From positions 1 to 7,959 of the forward strand of contig CAZYSS010000087.1 in NCBI GenBank assembly GCA_964649845.1: 7,959 nt of DNA, in the 5' to 3' direction. A program made the translations under genes and the position numbers. Below are positions 5,478 to 7,959 of this stretch, piece by piece; positions within the stretch are counted from its first letter, which is position 1, and every line of letters starts with the position of its first letter. This DNA is from RGIG3102 sp964649845 (GTDB lineage: Bacteria > Bacillota > Clostridia > Oscillospirales > Ruminococcaceae). Below the pieces are notes generated by a model that ran no database searches, was not told the origin of the DNA, and saw nothing but the letters and a program-made list of their open reading frames with translations.

Positions 5478-6437
5478 ATGGAAAAAATCAAAATTATTAT
5501 GGATATTGACACCGGTATTGATGATGCCATTGCCATGTGTTTTGCTTTAGGAAATGAAAAATTTGATGTTTTGGGATTTACTACAACTTATGGTAACCGC
5601 CGTATTGAAGTAACAACAGAAAACACTCTCAAAATTCTGGAACTGGTAGGCCGCACAGATGTGCCTGTTGCCCGTGGTGCAGAACGTCCTATGGTAAAAC
5701 TTTATAATCCACCGGAATTCAGTATTGTTCACGGTTATGATGGTTTGGGCGATATGGCTGATCCGCTGCCTGCACCAAAAATCAAACCAATCGAAAAATC
5801 TGCTGTACAGTTTATGGCAGATACTCTGCGTGACAGTGATGAACCAATCACTCTTGTGCCTGTAGGCCCTATGACAAATGTTGCTTCACTTATTCTTGCG
5901 CATCCTGAACTGATGCCTAAAATCAAAGAAGTTGTTCTCATGGGTGGTTCCACTTTAAATGGCAACACTTCAGCAACAGCCGAAGCAAATATCCTGGCCG
6001 ACCCTGAAGCAGCACACATTCTGTTTAACAGTGGGCTTAAAATTCGCATGACCGGTCTGGATGCCACATGGAAAGGCTACATCGGATTTGAAGAACTGGA
6101 AACAGAGTTTAAAACACAGAACTGGCTGACAGAAACCATCTATGGAATGTGCGGCATCTATGTTGAACATTATCGTGACAGAATGAAAAATCCCGGTATC
6201 GCAATGCACGACAGCCTGACTCTTGGTTGGCTTGCTGCACCAGATATGGTTATAAGCGAAGATTATTATGTAACAGTTGATATCAACGGACGCTATACTT
6301 ATGGTATGACAGTTACAGATGTAAATAAAGTTACAGGCAAAGAACCAAATATAACCGTTGCACTTGACGTTGACAGGGTAAAATTTATCAAAATGATCAG
6401 AGATGCAATGGATAATCTTGCTACAAATAAAAATTAA
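5478..6437 (+). CDS. Nucleoside hydrolase family protein, paralog 2 (HD motif intact)
   Basis: This is the second member of the inosine-uridine nucleoside hydrolase family in the operon (319 aa). The N-terminal metal motif is DIDTGIDDA (Asp9, Asp11, Asp15, Asp16; Thr12 replaces the common Pro), followed by VPVGPMTNVA, VVLMGGS, AEANILADPEAAHI and TGLDATW. The C-terminal motif MHDSLTLGW keeps both His244 and Asp245, so this copy is expected to be catalytically normal. AEANIL replaces the more usual AEFNIW, which may change base recognition. The start ATG 5478 has AAGGAGG (5463-5469) 8 nt upstream, overlapping the stop of paralog 1, so the two are co-transcribed and probably translated together. 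No signal peptide is visible, so it acts in the cytoplasm on imported or recycled nucleosides. The exact substrate cannot be told; pyrimidine, purine or modified nucleosides are all possible. Confidence 0.93.
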   Translation: MEKIKIIMDIDTGIDDAIAMCFALGNEKFDVLGFTTTYGNRRIEVTTENTLKILELVGRTDVPVARGAERPMVKLYNPPEFSIVHGYDGLGDMADPLPAPKIKPIEKSAVQFMADTLRDSDEPITLVPVGPMTNVASLILAHPELMPKIKEVVLMGGSTLNGNTSATAEANILADPEAAHILFNSGLKIRMTGLDATWKGYIGFEELETEFKTQNWLTETIYGMCGIYVEHYRDRMKNPGIAMHDSLTLGWLAAPDMVISEDYYVTVDINGRYTYGMTVTDVNKVTGKEPNITVALDVDRVKFIKMIRDAMDNLATNKN

Positions 6438-6454
6438 TTATATTTTATAGAAGG

Positions 6455-6481
6455 TACAGCCATTCTTTTCGGATGGCTGTA
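6455..6481 (+). terminator. Hairpin between the nucleoside-hydrolase operon and rmuC
   Basis: TACAGCCAT (6455-6463) pairs with ATGGCTGTA (6473-6481); a G-T wobble and a C-G pair extend the stem to 11 bp around the loop TTTTC. The tail (TATTAATGAGG) has no T run, so it is a weak or partial terminator or a processing or stability element. No clear rmuC promoter lies between it and the rmuC start 17 nt later, so rmuC probably receives read-through or a promoter overlaps the hairpin. Confidence 0.55.
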
Positions 6482-6497
6482 TATTAATGAGGATTTA

Positions 6498-7817
6498 ATG
6501 GGATATATTGATTATATTGTAATAGCCCTGCTGATTGTTTCTATTGTAGTGGGTATTATAAATCTTGTTTCAAACTCCAAGGTAAAAAATATTGCAGACA
6601 AGGTTGACGACCTTGAAAAAGATGTAAAGGACTATATCGACCGAAATCAGAAAGATACACTGGATTTTATTGCCCGCCAGATGGATGCTGTAAACGCTGC
6701 CAACCGGGCAGCACAGGCCAATCTGTCCAACGTGGAAGCTCTGCGCTTCAATGAGTTTTCTGAAAGAACTGCTGAAAATCTGCATACCCTGCGCAGAACA
6801 GTAAACGAAATGTCCACTATGGTGGACAACCGTTTTGCTACTTTCCGGAAACAGACCACAGGCCAGATGGAAACTATCCGTCAGACAATGGAAAAACGTG
6901 TTACAGATATGCAGGCCTCCAATGAGAAAAAACTGGAGGAAATGCGCCGGACAGTGGATGAAAAACTGCAGAAAACCCTGGAGGAACGCATTAACCAGAG
7001 CTTTAAAATGGTAAATGAACGCCTGGAGCAGGTTTACAAATCTCTTGGTGAAATGCAGAAGGTGGGCGATGGTGTGGAAGACCTGCGCAAGGTTCTTTCC
7101 AATGTAAAAACCCGTGGCATCCTTGGGGAAGTGCAGCTGGGGGCTATCCTGCAGGATATTCTCAGCCCTGAACAGTATGAAACAAATATAGCTACTAAAA
7201 AAGGTTCCGCCGACCGCGTGGAATTTGCCGTAAAACTGCCGGGTGACGGAGATACACCTGTTTATCTGCCTATCGATGCAAAATTCCCTCTGGACGCATA
7301 TCAGAAGCTTACAGACGCTTATGACACAGGGGACCGGCAGCAGGTACAGCTGGCAGCAAAAGAACTGCGCAACCGTATCAAAGCTTTTGCAAAGGATATA
7401 CGCACCAAATACATAGATGTGCCAAATACAACAGAGTTTGCCATTATGTTCCTACCTACAGAGGGGCTGTATGCAGAAGTAGTGCGCTATGGTCTGGTGG
7501 AAGAACTGCAGAAAGAAAAAATCAATATTGCAGGCCCTACAACAATGGCGGCATTGCTGAACAGTCTGCAGATGGGTTTCCAGACACTTGCCATCCAGCA
7601 GCGTTCTGCACAGGTATGGAAAGTACTGGAAGAAGTGAAAACAGAATTTGGCAAATTTGAAGCAGTCCTTGCCAAAACACAGGACAGAATGCGTCAGGCT
7701 TCAGACGAACTGGATAAACTGGTGGGCACCCGAACAAATGCCATCAACCGCAAACTACGTGATGTATCAGATTTTTCCGGTCTGACTCCTGCAGAAGAAG
7801 ATTCTGAAAAAAATTAA
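6498..7817 (+). CDS. rmuC: RmuC family protein (membrane-anchored, coiled coil, nuclease-like domain)
   Basis: RmuC proteins limit recombination at inverted repeats in E. coli and have a predicted restriction-nuclease-like fold; their exact activity is not settled. This copy has 439 aa. Residues about 4-25 (IDYIVIALLIVSIVVGIINL) form one N-terminal membrane anchor, residues about 30-195 form a long charged coiled coil, and residues about 198-430 are the RmuC domain, with VKTRGILGEVQLG, KGSADRVEFAVKLPG, YLPIDAKFPLDAY (Asp260 and Lys262, nuclease-like), FLPTEGLYAEV and GPTTMAALLNSLQMGF. This order is the family norm. The start ATG has GAGG (6489-6492) 5 nt upstream. The hydrolase operon upstream shows no functional link; a tRNA gene follows. 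Confidence 0.95.
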   Translation: MGYIDYIVIALLIVSIVVGIINLVSNSKVKNIADKVDDLEKDVKDYIDRNQKDTLDFIARQMDAVNAANRAAQANLSNVEALRFNEFSERTAENLHTLRRTVNEMSTMVDNRFATFRKQTTGQMETIRQTMEKRVTDMQASNEKKLEEMRRTVDEKLQKTLEERINQSFKMVNERLEQVYKSLGEMQKVGDGVEDLRKVLSNVKTRGILGEVQLGAILQDILSPEQYETNIATKKGSADRVEFAVKLPGDGDTPVYLPIDAKFPLDAYQKLTDAYDTGDRQQVQLAAKELRNRIKAFAKDIRTKYIDVPNTTEFAIMFLPTEGLYAEVVRYGLVEELQKEKINIAGPTTMAALLNSLQMGFQTLAIQQRSAQVWKVLEEVKTEFGKFEAVLAKTQDRMRQASDELDKLVGTRTNAINRKLRDVSDFSGLTPAEEDSEKN

Positions 7818-7830
7818 ATAATATTAAAAA

Positions 7831-7853
7831 AATGTCAAAAAACTGTTGACATT
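7831..7853. repeat. Inverted repeat that includes the tRNA promoter -35 box
   Basis: AATGTCAA (7831-7838) and TTGACATT (7846-7853) are exact complements, with a 7-nt loop. The right arm contains the TTGACA -35 box. Just after the rmuC stop, it could be a weak terminator (tail AATTGTTT) or a protein-binding site over the promoter. Confidence 0.5.
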
Positions 7854-7874
7854 AATTGTTTATCGTGGTATAAT
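7846..7874 (+). promoter_or_regulatory. Consensus extended -10 promoter for tRNA-Leu
   Basis: TTGACA (7846-7851), a 17-nt spacer, then TATAAT (7869-7874): both boxes match the sigma-70/sigma-A consensus exactly. TGG directly before the -10 box (7866-7868) adds an extended -10 element. Transcription would begin near 7881, about 24 nt before the tRNA. Such strength fits a stable-RNA gene or the first gene of a tRNA cluster continuing past the window. Confidence 0.93.
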
Positions 7875-7881
7875 TCATCTT

Positions 7882-7897
7882 GCGTTAAGGATAACGC
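7882..7897 (+). promoter_or_regulatory. Small hairpin in the tRNA 5' leader
   Basis: GCGTTA (7882-7887) pairs perfectly with TAACGC (7892-7897) around an AGGA tetraloop. It begins at the predicted transcript start and ends 7 nt before the tRNA. It may protect the precursor 5' end or position RNase P; this role is inference. Confidence 0.55.
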
Positions 7898-7904
7898 TCG
7901 ATTC

Positions 7905-7959
7905 GCGGATGTGGTGGAATCGGCAGACACGCTAGCTTGAGGGGCTAGTGGTAGCAATA
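7905..7959 (+). tRNA. tRNA-Leu (anticodon GAG), 3' part outside window
   Basis: The acceptor strand GCGGATG (7905-7911) is followed by TG and the leucine-type D arm (GTGGAATCGGCAGACAC). The anticodon stem CTAGC (7932-7936) pairs with GCTAG (7944-7948) around the loop TTGAGGG, giving anticodon GAG at 7939-7941, which reads CUC and CUU. The long variable arm begins (TGGTAGCAATA) and the window ends there. The order closely matches E. coli tRNA-Leu(GAG), so identity is clear; the T arm and acceptor 3' strand are not visible. Confidence 0.93.

Noticed and set aside
4703..5536. 277-codon open frame antisense to the nucleoside hydrolases
   Set aside because: It is long only because of the codon pattern of the plus-strand gene; it has no family motifs and the sense frame has a full set.
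7905..7959. tRNA-Leu as an integration site for a mobile element
   Set aside because: Its 3' end lies outside the window and no integrase or repeated tRNA fragment is visible here, so there is no evidence for or against.

Overview
The window is a 7.96 kb piece of a draft or metagenomic assembly, since a 10-N scaffold gap lies inside one gene. It looks like an anaerobic, moderately low-GC Firmicute. The evidence is the oxygen-sensitive class III ribonucleotide reductase with its activase, strong GGAGG-type ribosome binding sites, a consensus sigma-70/sigma-A promoter, AT-rich intergenic DNA and a Clostridia-like dUTPase. I cannot name the genus from sequence alone; a gut Clostridia or Negativicutes member is a reasonable guess.

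Left part (1-1825): the 3' end of nrdD (anaerobic ribonucleoside-triphosphate reductase, with its Zn-Cys4 site and glycyl-radical loop), then nrdG (radical-SAM activase, interrupted by the N gap), then dut (dUTPase), whose start overlaps the nrdG stop. Together they make dNTPs without oxygen and remove dUTP. A hairpin sits between nrdD and nrdG.

Middle (1826-3791): a small AT-rich zinc-ribbon protein of unknown function, about 130 nt of AT-rich DNA without a gene, a strong terminator, a promoter (TTGACA-17-TACAAT) that begins right after the terminator, and an M20-family metallo-amidohydrolase ending in a bidirectional terminator shared with the convergent gene.

Right part (3797-7959): a six-helix membrane protein on the minus strand is divergent from two tandem nucleoside-hydrolase paralogs, which form an evident two-gene operon. 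The first paralog has Tyr where the family normally has the catalytic His of the HD motif; the second keeps His. After a hairpin comes rmuC (membrane-anchored coiled-coil protein with an RmuC nuclease-like domain). A consensus extended -10 promoter then drives a tRNA-Leu(GAG), cut by the window end, with a small perfect hairpin in its 5' leader.

Most of the window is ordinary housekeeping and salvage metabolism. I see no CRISPR array, insertion sequence, phage or toxin system. The items most worth a second look are the diverged nucleoside-hydrolase pair, the divergent control region at 4334-4501, the zinc-ribbon orphan and the tRNA leader hairpin.
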